Below are positions 36,943 through 48,055 of a stretch of DNA of 64,000 nucleotides, one piece after another. Under the pieces are notes generated by a model, which saw only the letters and a list, made by a program, of their open reading frames with translations, was not told where the DNA came from and made no database searches. Location: contig JAQJZZ010000013.1 of assembly GCA_030077755.1 (NCBI GenBank), positions 1,364,001-1,428,000 of the forward strand. Reading direction: 5' to 3'. The position numbers were made by a program, and so were the translations under genes. Each line of letters begins with the position of its first letter. Within the stretch, counting starts at the first letter, position 1. This DNA comes from Filosporella fistucella. Its lineage: Eukaryota; Ascomycota; Leotiomycetes; Helotiales.

Positions 36943-37852
36943 TCACTGCTGATGCTGATTTTGCTGGTGACGCCTGACATTATCCGTCCTTCCCTCATAA
37001 TCGCAGTCGGGACATACTATTGAGTCCCTCGGAATATTGTTATGCTGAGCGTACGTTCGATGAGTAGACCAGTAGTGTCTATTCAAATCTTTTTGCTCAG
37101 CATATCTGGGGGTGCCGTAAGGACAAAGCGCGCATCGTAGTGGCCTTGTGTGGATCCGCAGATGTCTTCTATAATCCTTGTCAATCATTGTATGTTGGAT
37201 ACTAGCCTCCAAGGACTTACTTGAGTAGGGATCGCTGCAAGAATCCCTTGGAACATTGCTCACATCGGAAGATCTGATCCTCGCGGCGAGTACTTTCGGA
37301 TTCGAGGTTCTGCGGGACCACACTGGACGCTGAATCAATCGCATGTAGTGAACCTTCACAATTAGCTGAAGGTTGAAATGGCCACGAACATTGAGGAGGT
37401 GGAGGGTGATGAAGGAACTGCGAAGGGTTTGAGAAAGTTTCCACACTTTCACCCAAAGGTTGAAGAAAGCCCATATCGGTGCCTAAGTCGAGGTGTACGT
37501 TCTGCTGCCCGTTGGAGGGCCCGTTCTGAGGAACTATTCCTGTGATATTTGAATCCTAATGGTTCAAGTAAAACAAGGAATCGTCCCTGGCAGCGTCTGG
37601 AGAAGCTTCGACGTAGGCACTGTATCCCACGACTTGATTAATCGGATCTTCGACCAGATCTTGAAAATTTTGGCCGCTGGTGGCAGAATTAAATCCGTCA
37701 AGGAAGGAATCAGGATAACGAGGCAGCTCAGGCGTGTTATAGTCCCAACGGGTTGGCGATAGAACGTTTACATCGCCCATGTAACTCGTGTCACCCATGC
37801 AAAACTGTTCGGAATGGTGAATTTCCTCGGTGGTGGAATTCCACATCTGCAT
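36943..37852 (-). pseudogene. C2H2 zinc-finger gene with in-frame stop
   Basis: Probable DNA-binding factor with three C2H2 fingers, in exons 37852-37221 and 37168-36943 (52-nt intron, GTAAGT, in phase). Splicing rebuilds finger 1: CEQCSKGF...LLKRHLRIH. Finger 2 is CALCPYGTPRYAEQ...H...H and finger 3 CPDCDYEG...H...H; the protein ends QHQQ. The N-terminal 98 residues are acidic with Asp/Ser-rich stretches. A single TAG at 37558-37556 interrupts an otherwise continuous frame (...LFYLNH, stop, DSNITGIVPQ...). CAG to TAG is a simple change, and no convincing intron covers it. It could be a recent nonsense allele; alternatively translation starts at ATG 37474 and the upstream part is separate. 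A 5' exon before 37852 is also possible. Confidence 0.6.
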
Positions 37853-39037
37853 CACTGCAATCGGCCACCTATATTGTCACAGATACGTAATCAGCCGACG
37901 AGAAAGCTAATTAGCATGAGACTTTCTCTATTGTATGCTTGGGAGAAGAAAAGTGCGCAGAATAATTTCCCTTCACTTGCACTGTCTTTCTAGAAATGGA
38001 TGTGAAATTTCTCAACGGGAGGCACATACCTTCTTCAAGCGCTCTATTCTTGAATTTCTTCCCCGAATACCTAAAAATCCTTGGCGGACGTCTTAATGTG
38101 GCTCGTGACACAACAGTTCTGGGGAAGGTTGGTAGATTTGTAACTTCACTGTCAAAGTAATGATCTTTTGTGGTGAAGTGTCACAACGCATCCTAGCCTT
38201 ACGGCCCTCTTGACGCTCGAACTCAGGATATATGTTTTGAGTTGAAGGGTGGTATGAGCGAAAGTTTTTCAGTGGATGCCTGGTCACCACTTTTAATCAA
38301 ATATTCTGGACTTTGAACAGTGTGGTAGCTCAAATGAGCTGAATTTAGACTGCTAATCTCAGAGGCTGACATGAGGCCGACTTAAGCTGAGATGCCCGTT
38401 CGCGAGGCAGAAACCATGGTAAATCCTATGGAACGACGATGACAAAATTACGCAAGGGAACCGCGGTATTGAGGACTGCTTGCACGTATAGGTGTAACGT
38501 AATGAACCAATTTCATATTTAGGAGGCCAATTACATGATAGATTCCAAGAATGTTGGAGGCCATTTATGCAAGAGGCCGACAGCAGCAAGCACTAGCCAT
38601 GCGAGAGGCCGATTGCATGGTAGATTCCAACAGCAGACGAGGCTGCATATGCGAGAGGCCGATTGCATGGTAGATTCCAACAACAGACGAGGCTGCATAT
38701 GCGAGAGGCCAACCGCAAAGTCGACTTGGCGCGCAGGTATGAGCAGGGCGTAAGGCTGTTTGTTATCTAACCAAACTTGCGAATCAAGTTCTCCTGGATG
38801 AGGTTGGAGTGCCGATTCCTGCTTTTTTAGGCAGACTGTGCCCATAGCCTGCAATAGGCTCGAGGTCTCCGTACGCCACATTGTGTTATGTTCCAAAGAG
38901 GTACATAGTCTGGCATCTTTCCTTCAGTGGCATTAAGTCTTTGGTAGGAAAGAATACTTGTTTGAATACCTTCTGAACAGTAGATTTGAGCTGCGAATAT
39001 CCCGAATAAAAGCTTCCCGTACAATTTCCCGCGAGAA
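37853..39037. other. Intergenic region with minisatellite
   Basis: No gene recognised. Contains a 50-bp tandem repeat (38601-38715) and its degenerate relatives upstream. Confidence 0.5.
38601..38715. repeat. 50-bp minisatellite
   Basis: Two nearly identical 50-bp units (38601-38650 and 38651-38700, one visible difference) starting GCGAGAGGCCGATTGCATGG, then a partial third. Degenerate copies of the GAGGCC...AGATTCCAA core occur from about 38521. Confidence 0.85.
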
Positions 39038-40799
39038 ATGTCATCAGAACAGAGTAAGCCCAACGCATTCCTTAATTATCAATTATTGCAATTAACATGT
39101 GGAGATCTAGAATATCTGCAAACCAATTCAGGCTCTCGCGCTCCTGGCATGCCGAGATCAAAATTCACCAACCGGTTCTATGAACCTATCTTGCTTCTTG
39201 CTGCACTCAATCGAGCATCACCAGACCACCAGATGCCAAAAGCTCCAAATTTATCACCAGATATAGCACAATCTCCTGAGCTTGACTTTCACTGCTTTGT
39301 TAACAAGCTTGCCCTATTGTGTGACAGTGATAAAAATGGCACAACTGTGACGGCTATTGTTGTTTTGCAATACCCAGACCGCATCCAATACCGATTCGCG
39401 TCAAACCAGCGGAAAGAGTCTGATCTGATCCATACCCAATCATTTTTGGAAAACATTCTGAAAGATTTAGGAGCGATGGATGATAGTGGTTTGGCTTTGT
39501 TGAGCTCGCATATCTTGAGTAAGGTCATATCCTTCACGCGGCCGAGGATTGGATCTTACGTCAAGTTATTAAAGGAGCAGATTCACTTTTGCATTAGTGA
39601 TTGTCAGAGAGATGACTCGCAAGAGTGTAGGTTTCACTGACAGTCATAAAATTTTCAAGAACTGAATTTCCCTCCAGCAAGATCCATTCTAACAAAACTT
39701 GAGGAGTTGAGGGAGCTGGCGAGTTTCTCCACTGACAAGGATCTGGACAACATGACGTGCAAGTATTCTGTGATCACCTCAGATGATTTTAATACTAAAC
39801 AAATTCATAGTTTCTATGAATTGCGAGAGCTTAATACATGCTATCGACATGCTACACCAGTCTGAGGTTGACAGTCTCATCCGCAATAAAACCAAGGACG
39901 GCAGAATGAATCAGTCTCTATATTGGTCGGAATTTCGCCATGCCTCAGGACGTCTGCTCTCTTACCTTCACGCGGTCAAATGCCTTATTGCGACACGTAA
40001 AAGATTGCCAGAGCTCTTCGAAGATTTTGAGGTCTGCTACATTGCTTCCTCCATCCCAGAACCGATACGGAACAGCATCAAAGATGACACCCTTTCTATG
40101 AGCGATATCATTGGTCGTATGACTTCTGACCTCACAAAACAGGATACGTATAGGGCACACGCGGAATTTCTAAAAAAATTTGACGTGGACAGCATAATAC
40201 AATACTTGGCCAAGAACAAAAACTTTCGGCCCATCGTTCATGCTGAAATTGTTGTCCTAGAATCCCTCTCAAGTTCCGGTATCACAATTCCCTCGCAGTT
40301 CTTTGGCGGTTACAAATATATCGGCTGCAGCAAACCTTCTTGCAGATTGTGTAGCTATTACTTCGCCTTCCACCCTAGTACTATTGAGTCTCGGCCAACA
40401 CACCGGAACCTCTACCACAACTGGAGAATGCCCGTTTTCAGTGCCAGTGAAGGTCCTGAACCTGGGTCAGCTAGGGAAAAACTCATGAACAAAATTTTGG
40501 AACAAGTGAGGAGAGATGCCTTTCAGACTTTGAGAGAGAAGGTTCCAGAGAGAAAAGAACATGATTCAAATACGGAGCCGACTTACCCGATCGATGGTAT
40601 TTCAACTCGAGAGCATGATATTACTCGCCATCTGACAACAAGTTTCAAATCTTTTGACATTGGGCGATTCCGAAATAGTACGTCGTATAACTTTCGTCCC
40701 ACGACTCGATCAGAACCTGTGGGGATATTCGTAGCAGATAACAGTAGCGAGAACGAGGACGAGGATGAAGATGGTGATGATGGCGGCGTGATATTGTAA
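39038..40799 (+). CDS. OTT_1508-like deaminase-fold protein
   Basis: Member of the fungal expansion of OTT_1508-like deaminases, predicted zinc-dependent nucleotide or nucleic-acid deaminases with unknown substrate. Model: 39038-39626, 39678-39762, 39830-40799, 547 residues. Intron 1 is clear (GTAGGT...CCAG, 51 nt). The second is needed to leave a frame that stops at CRYHATPV-like sequence; donor 39763 (GTATTC) or 39757 with the weak acceptor at 39829 fits the phase. The catalytic region is in the last exon: IVHAEIVVLESL gives the His-Ala-Glu signature, and YIGCSKPSCRLCSYYFAFHP supplies the two zinc cysteines. HRNLYHNWRMP follows, as usual in this family. The tail is acidic (ENEDEDEDGDDGG). 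No signal peptide. Possibly intracellular conflict or defence protein, by analogy only. Confidence 0.82.
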
Positions 40800-41241
40800 C
40801 GAACCATACCAGATAATTCATGGTGAGATCATAAATGGACTAGCTAGCCCCTGAAAATGGATCTTGGATTAGAATGATACTAGTTACACTACTTTCATTT
40901 CTAACTTAGTTGCAGTTAACAAGTCTCGGTGCTCTGAAATGGACATATCAGCTATGTGAAAAACAGAAGCTACCAAAAGTTTGAACAAAATTGTGCCGTA
41001 AGTGTGAAGAGAAGTCGATCATACCACATCAGGTATATCATTGCGATCAAGACGGGCTCAGTGGGTTCTCTAGTGAGAGCGTCTGCTATAATCAGCACCG
41101 GATTTGAAACCGTTCAAAGGCTGTAGAAAGATGAAAAAAACTTAATGCCCAGCAGTGAAGTTTGCGGCATTATACACTATCTAGATAGATTACGTGGATA
41201 CTGCTAACAGACGAATTTTCTGCTCATATGGCCAAACCGCT

Positions 41242-41450
41242 CAAACGACCACAGCCTGATGAGAACTGGGCTATCTCAACAGTCTCAAATGCTTCAGCAT
41301 CAGTGCCAAGAAAAGCTTTGTGAGTACTGGCGCTCAATTCCCTATTTTCAAACTCCCACATCTGATTCGCTCTCCCATTTCATAAATCCAGATATCGGGA
41401 CCCAAGATCTCGTACGATATAATTAATGTATGAGAGAAAACAAAGCGCAA
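41242..41450 (+). repeat. 5S-rRNA-derived repeat, copy C
   Basis: Head TCAAACGACCACAGCCTGAT, then GAGAACTGGGCTATCTC; body and a tail with CCCAAGATCTCGTACGATA follow as in the other copies. Confidence 0.55.
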
Positions 41451-42264
41451 TCTTCATATCTTTAAATCTCTTAGATCAAAGATTGGAATGAGGTAAAGGG
41501 CAGAATTCAACCCAACTGAACGCGCAAATTTGATTAACGACTAGACATCAAAGTAGGTAAAGTGTAATGCTGGTATTCAAAGCTAGAAAAAGCAGTAAAC
41601 CTAAGATATCAATTAGCATAATATAAACATTGACGAGAAATCCATTTACTTATATCCAAGGAATGGAGGGGTGATGTAACGGTTATAGCAATGAGGAGGT
41701 TGGTTACATGTTGTAATATGTTACAAGGTTGGGACTAGGAGCATATTCGGACCAGTTTTGGATGTGAGAGTATATATAAAGGAGGTTTGCCCTACTTCTC
41801 GCACCCTATCTTTCTGTTTCCTTTATATTCGACCTATAGTATACGAATCGCCTCCTTCAAAGTATAACCATATTTTGGTCTTATTTCTTGGATTGCTTGT
41901 ATTGGTATAAAGTCAAATCATTAATCCAGGTTGCCCAAGCTTATTAACTCTTAATAATAACTTCTCCCACGATAATAATATCTTGGATTACTTGGACACA
42001 TTTCTATTTAGGTTAATCTGAATCTGAAAAGCTTGAGAACACGATCCAGGTTTCTGTGTTTCTAAGTCAGCCTATATAGAGCAGGGTCTTAACAGGCGCA
42101 GACACGGTTCTACCTCTGTAAAATTGGGCCAAGTCTAGCAATTAGTGTAGATCCTTCAATGTATAAATTAACTAATCAGCCTGTGATTATTGGCTGGTAG
42201 AAATCGAGAAATAACTTACCTTATCAAAAATTGTATTATAATTTAAAACAACAAGGAACCAGTC

Positions 42265-42375
42265 CCATACGACCATAGACTCATTGGCTCAGCTCAATTG
42301 CCTTTGTCCCACATTGGCAAGAGGTCTATGCCTCCTCGATGTCAGCTCCAAGGCTTATTTACTCCAATCCACGTG
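42265..42375 (+). repeat. 5S-rRNA-derived repeat, copy D (degenerate)
   Basis: Head CCATACGACCATAGACTCAT matches the first 17 bases of the family; the body diverges soon after and the end is unclear. Confidence 0.45.
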
Positions 42376-42471
42376 CTTGATTTCGCTTTCTCGATTGACA
42401 GACGCCATCAAAAAGCGAGATTCTAATTTGCACAAATAATGAGTATATTATAAAATAAGACAATATCCTCC

Positions 42472-42672
42472 ACATATGACCACAGAATGAGGAGAATTGG
42501 ACTATCTACTAAACTCTCGGTGCATTAGCATTAATGAACCTCAGAATGCATCCCCAGAACTCATATCTAAGCACGGACTCGGTTTCATTTCACGTGACCT
42601 GATCGTGTCTCTCGAATCCGGGGATCAAAACTTCAAATCTTAGATTATTCGATTGATCGTTTAATAATGGTT
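42472..42672 (+). repeat. 5S-rRNA-derived repeat, copy E
   Basis: Head ACATATGACCACAGAATGAG, then GAGAATTGGACTATCTAC. Body shares CCTCAGAATGCAT, CACGTGACCTGATC and the TCTTAGATTATT tail with copy A. Confidence 0.65.
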
Positions 42673-42728
42673 AAAAGGTTTGATCCATATTTTCTCGTCG
42701 GCCGCTGCTTTTGAAACGGCGGCCTCTC

Positions 42729-43345
42729 TCAAATTTTCATTACGCAAGGAATATACATAGGATTGACAAATAAGGGAAACCCTTTTCTTATAACCTCAGC
42801 CCTTGCCTTCACTATGCTATCATGTCCTCTAGCCTTTTGACAAGTTTGCAGTTGAATAATATCGTCAAAGACATCTGCGAGATTTCTAATCAATGCTATA
42901 GCCTTATCGGAGTCAGGTGATGCAAGACCGGTCTAAGCAATAATCTTTCTGGCCCTTTTATAGATATGTGACATGCGAAGAACTTGCTTACTTCGCTCTT
43001 AATGCCTTGCTGATTGATGCAGACTCCATGGAACCCACGGAACAAAGCCAGCAGGTCGAAAATCTGGCAATTCAACAGGCTTTTCAAGGGATAGATAGAC
43101 TTTACCCCAAGAGGAGCTGAGATAAGTATGCAACTAGAAGACCAAAGGGAGCTGATATATTTACGTATATATACAAGATCCCTAACGCTATGTTCATGTC
43201 GAAGGACTTGGTCTTCTTTGGCATAACCAGCCATGAACTCATTAAGAATACAGTAGGTAACATTAATTAAAATTGTAGAGCAGTACGAAATCCGTGCACC
43301 CTCCCGCTCTCTCAAAAAGGGGGCAGAGGTGCTTAGGTCGTACAA
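42729..43345 (-). CDS. Unknown protein, 5' end missing or unresolved
   Basis: Not recognised, but exon structure is visible. The last exon (42932-42729) reads TGLASPDSDKAIALIRNL, then DVFDDIIQLQTCQKARGHDS and ends PCVMKI. It joins in phase, across a 59-nt GTAAGC...TTAG intron, to an exon ending NQQGIKSE. Further upstream, GYAKEDQVLRHEHSVRDLVY and PLGVKSIYPLKSLLNCQIFD are probably separated by a 48-nt intron. The N-terminal frame begins only at TTG 43345 and has no ATG nearby, so either another exon lies upstream or the gene has lost its start. The encoded piece is helical and soluble. It could be a family member limited to related fungi. Confidence 0.45.
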
Positions 43346-43862
43346 TTATAGTCTATGATAGACTTCATTAAGCTTAAATTGAAATCAACACATCTACGGC
43401 TCGTCTCGTACATTTTCTATTGTCTATACTTAGCGCTTTCTGATTTTGGCAGGTGTTTATCCCTTCGCACAGCAGCCACACGAAGGGACAGACGTTGCTG
43501 TAAGATCTCGGATATTGCTTTTGTCTGCTGATCGTTGTTCAACGGGATTTAATCCATGAATTTATGGTCTCATCTTGGGAATTCTTCCCGGGGCTGAAAG
43601 CGTGGCGAAGCTTATAGGGCGCCACTAGGATTTAAGACCGCTCAGACTGAGATCCTGTTGGACAGGTTCGGCCGGTAACCCAAAACACGACATCCAAATA
43701 ACTTTCAGCTGTATGCGAACTATCGGAACAAATTATTGGGAATCTGTTTATTGTAGAATGATCTGTATAAATGCCCACAGCAACCCTCAAAAAGACGAGT
43801 TTCACCTGCAACCCCATCACCCAAACCTTTTTTCTTCGCAGTCGATCCAATAATTCGCCATA
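43346..43862. other. Intergenic / promoter region
   Basis: TATAAAT at 43766-43772 lies about 90 bases before the ATG of the next gene. Confidence 0.5.
43766..43772 (+). promoter_or_regulatory. TATA box
   Basis: TATAAAT, 91 bases upstream of ATG 43863. Confidence 0.5.
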
Positions 43863-44318
43863 ATGAATTTTCTCAAGCAAGCAAATGCGACCTTTAAGTC
43901 CGCCAAAGAGCTAGAGAAAAATCTTGCCTCAGTCGGCATAACAAAGAAGACATTCACGGGAAAGAAGGAAGAGCCGGTCCCATCTACCGTCCCTGCCGGA
44001 ACTACCGAAGTGCCTGCTCACAGTGAGTGAACTTCCTCTCAAGTTCAAGCTTGACCGACTGAATATGTAGTTCGTCAATCTTATGAAGCGCGGAAGCCGG
44101 AGTTTGAAGCACAGTTGGCGGCCTTGAAAGAACTCGCGTGGGCCGCTGCACTTGATGCTGCCGCTAAGAACGCCCATGCTGACCAGCAAGCTGCGAAAAC
44201 TGCCTCTCCCGAGTGAGTCGTCTCCAAAGTAGTGAATATCTTACATCTAATGCTTGCTAGCTATGTCCTTGATGCGCTTGTGAGACTCCAGGAACATGTC
44301 AAGAAATTCGAGAAGTGA
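43863..44318 (+). CDS. Small Ala/Lys-rich helical protein, three exons
   Basis: Unknown function, 119 residues. Exons 43863-44022, 44071-44212 and 44261-44318; both introns are 48 nt with GTGAGT donors and TAG acceptors, and both junctions are in phase, which makes the model convincing although every exon is short. The N-terminus MNFLKQANATFKSAKELEKN is amphipathic; the middle (EAQLAALKELAWAAALDAAA) is strongly helix-forming; the end is HVKKFEK. No signal peptide, membrane segment or Cys. It may form a coiled coil. A TATA box sits 91 bases upstream. The minus-strand frame over it (43929-44189) is a shadow. Confidence 0.75.
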
Positions 44319-45288
44319 AGAAGGAGAAGGAGCAGGAGTAGGAGTGTGGTGGAACCTCTGTGGATATTGAATGTGGACATGCAATTAGCATATTATCCTC
44401 GGCAGCGAGACTCAACAAGATGTTTCCTTAGATCAGTAGCCTTACATTCACTATAACAGCTTTAAATATCTATTCATTGGACCCTGCCAGCAACGCAGGT
44501 CCCCTTACTCCCTCGCAACTTTCAGGAACACTGCTGCGCATCAGTCCCTAAATCATATCACCCCGAGTCTAGTTTTCCTTTCTAGCAGAGCCGCTTCCTC
44601 TTCAGACTTTGAAACAGTGTAATAATAATACTGCTATCAACTTAAAAAGTTGATTCTATTATGAGGAGCCAGGAGGAGGTATCTTTGTCGGTAATTCGAC
44701 AAGTATATATACGTTTGTTATCTGACAGTTAGCGGGGTTAATGGCGGGGTTATCACTAAGACATGTAGCATTTACCCCACTTTGAAATATGTGTGAGACT
44801 TGCCGAAGAATATTATATATAAAGATTGAGATTCTGATCTGGAGCGTAGGAGACATGCAGTGGTATGTTTATATAAAACTAAGGGATACTCGTGAAGTAT
44901 ACACAGCTTTAGCAGTAGCATTTCCTTGCTGACTTCATCCTTGGAAAACTGCACCTTTACTAGATAGATTGAACAACAAACCCTTACCTATGTAGAGCTT
45001 AAATAGTGGTTAAGTTAATTCAATAATAATAAAGACATCTAGATAGATGTTGTAAAAATGGAGCTCTTGGCCCTTGGCTCGGCAATCACAAAGAGAAGTT
45101 AGGAGGGGGAAGGAAGGAAGACCAGATCACGTGGTGATTCCAATTGGCCACGGGGATTTTGGCAGAAATGTCCGAAGCACCCCTCTCTTACCCCGGGAGG
45201 GAAGAATCCTTCAGATTCTCAGCCGATGTGAAATCGACATAGGCCAAACAGCGTTGGAAAGTTGTATCTTCTCAACACCATTAACGTC

Positions 45289-45480
45289 ACATGCGACCAT
45301 AGACTGAGGAGAACTGGGCCATCTAGTCAACTTTTCACACATCAGTATCAAAACCCTCAGATCGTATATTCAAAATTCCTATCTTGGGTCACATTGAAGA
45401 CCTTCAACCTGAGCTGGGCACGTGTGTCTTGAACCAAGAATCGAGACCTTCGATCTCAGGCCTTTGCGATAACACAGGCA
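45289..45480 (+). repeat. 5S-rRNA-derived repeat, copy F (least degenerate)
   Basis: Head ACATGCGACCATAGACTGAG, GAGAACTGGGCCATCT. Further on, CCCTCAGATC can pair with GACTGAGG of the head as in 5S helix II, and TTGGGTCAC...GAAGACC resembles the 5S TTGGGTGGGTGACGACC block. Suggests descent from a whole 5S gene. Confidence 0.65.
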
Positions 45481-46467
45481 GAAATTCAAGCAATATGCCA
45501 AGTACTATTAGCCCAACTCAACTGCACCAGGAAGCCGAAAATGTCAGTGAGCCGAGGGCTGCGATAAGTGAGAGAGCATGGAGTTTAGGTGGGCAATAGC
45601 TTTGCTCTGCCTCACATGCTCGAGGCCGTGTTCTTAGTTTGTTTGTTTCCTGGGGAAAGCGGGTGACAACTGGCGAATATCGATTAATAATGCACTTTAC
45701 CAGTGTAAGAGCGGTCCTGATAACCGCCCCTCAAACCGGTATCCTAGACAAAGTAATAAGGCACTGGTAGCTTGCCTTTGCCAAACCATTTTCATGATGC
45801 TCTTCCATTGACTAGCAAGTCTTTGTTCGCGGTTCTTACGATTTAATAATTCTAAGCATTCATGTCGTTGCATAGAGGGATTTAAACAAGCCAAGCTGCT
45901 ACCTCTTCAAATGCACCTTCATAATTGAGTGAAAGACTTAGCGAGGCTAGACTTCTCGGGAAAGGGCATTAATCAATTCTATTTTGACACTATAATCATT
46001 GCACATTGTCGTAATAGCCCGAACTTACTCAGTCTCTATCGCAAGAGATTATCAAGTGAGTTGTGATCCTTCTGTGGTCTCGTGACTTTGGGCTTATTTC
46101 TCCCCTAGAATTTGATTCTAAGTACAAGGGTCTTCTTAGGCTAGTTCCGTTTTGTAATTCTCGTTCACCAGTAGATCCATCTATAAGTTATGAGGAGGCT
46201 GCAACTGCCACGAAAGCCAGACTCAACTTTTTTTTTTTTTTCGCTGGCTCTGTTTTAGTGTTGGGACGTGAGCAGCTGCTGCTTTAACCTGAGCTCGGCC
46301 TGAGCAACCTAAGCACACGGCAGAGTCAGCCTAAGCATGCACTGAGCGGCTAGTTTAGGTTCCAAAGGGAGCTCGTTCTGGCTCCCTTGATGCTCGGTTA
46401 CACTTTCCTCGTCCGTCTTGTCTCCAAGCATAAATCCTATTTTGGCTCCTTTACGACCGACAACTTG

Positions 46468-46605
46468 TTACACAAGTACCTGTTATATAATAACTAGTCG
46501 TGCAACAAACTGTTTTATAATAAGTCTTTGTAGGGCAAACTATTATATAATTGCTTGTTGTGCAAAGAGTTGTTATATGATAGCCCATTATATAACTACT
46601 TATTG
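46468..46605. repeat. Degenerate AT-rich minisatellite
   Basis: Three to four imperfect copies of a unit of roughly 30-40 bases containing GTGCAA, then TTATATAATA, then CTTGT/CTAGT. Confidence 0.5.
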
Positions 46606-46843
46606 TATAGATATATGAGACTTGGACTTAGGCGTCAGCTTAAATCCTTCCCCATATCTTTCCTTAAATACTGAATATGGTCCATCATCGGACGCTGCTG
46701 GAGTCTTATTTCTGGGAGACGACTCCTCTTTACTGCCAGTTGGATAGTAATGCTGTTAGGAACAAGATAGTTGCAAAAGGACCGAATTGTAAGGTTACCG
46801 GAATCCTACCTTGAGGACTCGGGAATAGGCTAATTAACGCTAA

Positions 46844-47785
46844 CTAAACGAGTAAAGTACTATTGGTGCTGCCCTGAAAGGCGTTACCAATGCTCTCTAT
46901 GTCCCGCGATATCTGTCGCAATGTCTCATTATCCAATTGCCCACCAGTTTGTCTCGTCCCCCATCTAGTCGCTCGTTTGGTTTCGTGAAGAGTCTTCCCA
47001 TTAGTCGAAACGATGACCTGTACCGCGTCAACCGTTGCATGGTTCTCAATTTCATTCACTTCTTTATTGATGTACTGCTCAGCTTTTAATTGTATCTCCA
47101 TCGATTCCCGAGTAGATTCTCACTTTGCTCTCAGCTCTGCGATATAAACCGCTTCAGTTGGATGTAGTTGAGGTCTTCATCTTCTCAGTCAATAGGCTGA
47201 AGAGCAGCTTCTCATGGACTTTGGGCTTGGTATCTATAGCTGGGAAGTCCTTTGCTTGCACTCATCTAGAGCCTTCCTCGTGATTGTCTCTGGGATGGAT
47301 CTTTCATCAGTACTGCCGCCGGCGTTGGTGGTAGGATTCGTCGTAAGCTGGATTTGGCTAATGTGCTCAGATAGCTGAGCACTGATTTCTAGGCAAATCT
47401 CCGTGTTCATCGTCTCCTCCTTGACCTGCGTTAGCTCAGGCCCTCTGCCACGCTTTTCCCAAGTATGACGTCAAGTTTTCCATCAATTATATTGAGAGAG
47501 TCCTGTAGATATAATTTGGTGACATTAAGGAGCTCCTTATAGCCTTCGATGCTTTCAATTGAGAGCACATTTGCGGCTGTCCAGTTTGATTAGAATCCCG
47601 TCAATGCATTGAATGAAGCAGATACGTACGTCGTCGCTGAGAAAACCTGCCTCCCCTGCGAGATCGCGCACGTTCTTTTGATGAGACTGGTAACCGTTGA
47701 TTGTCTCGAAAAGCGCGACACTAGACTGAAAAGCGAAGTTACCCAGAGCCACTATCCCAGAGACTTTGCCAATAAGTAAAACCAT
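46844..47785 (-). pseudogene. Broken gene with STAND-type fungal N-terminal (PigL_N-like) domain
   Basis: From ATG 47785, MVLLIGKVSGIVALGNFAFQ, then SSVALFETINGYQSHQKNVR matches the start of a common fungal protein class (hydrophobic helix, then FQSSV.LY.T...F.SH.K.VRDL.EE) that often precedes NACHT/ankyrin receptors. An intron near 47637-47580 (GTATCT...ACAG) leads to VLSIESIEGYKELLNVTKLY. The frame is then lost near 47448 (one base missing before PELTQVKEETMN), shifts again after TSQL, and TGA replaces an expected Arg codon just before ESTREsMEIQLKAEQYINK. The C-terminal motif (DAVQVIVSTNGKTLHET...GWRTRQ-like...LRQISRD) is the family's usual end. Several independent lesions argue for a pseudogene; an intron-rich live gene is less likely. 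Confidence 0.6.
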
Positions 47786-48055
47786 TGCTAATAGTTGATC
47801 ATCGCCCTTGTAGCCAAGGGTGCTTTGCGAATATCCTCCATGATACCAATTCTTCGAGCCCAATGGAAGCATCGGGGCCAACAAATTTTCATCTGGGGAG
47901 TCCATAGCGGAGCGGAGCGTAGATGATGCAGAGACCTTTCGATGATTCAAGGGTGAAGAGGCATTAGCTGCTACCTAAATGGGCTCAGCAACAACCGAAG
48001 GAATATTATCATGTTTCATAACAGTTTTGAGTGCATCTGATTCACTTTTTATCAG

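Larger units (their letters stand above)
40800..42728. other. Intergenic region with three repeat copies
   Basis: No gene recognised. Holds 5S-derived repeat copies C, D and E. Confidence 0.5.
44319..46843. other. Intergenic region with repeats
   Basis: No gene recognised. Contains repeat copy F, a T run of 14 (about 46228-46241) and an AT-rich minisatellite. Confidence 0.5.

Noticed and set aside
38601..38715. CRISPR-like array
   Set aside because: Two to three 50-bp units with no unique spacers; a minisatellite in a eukaryote.
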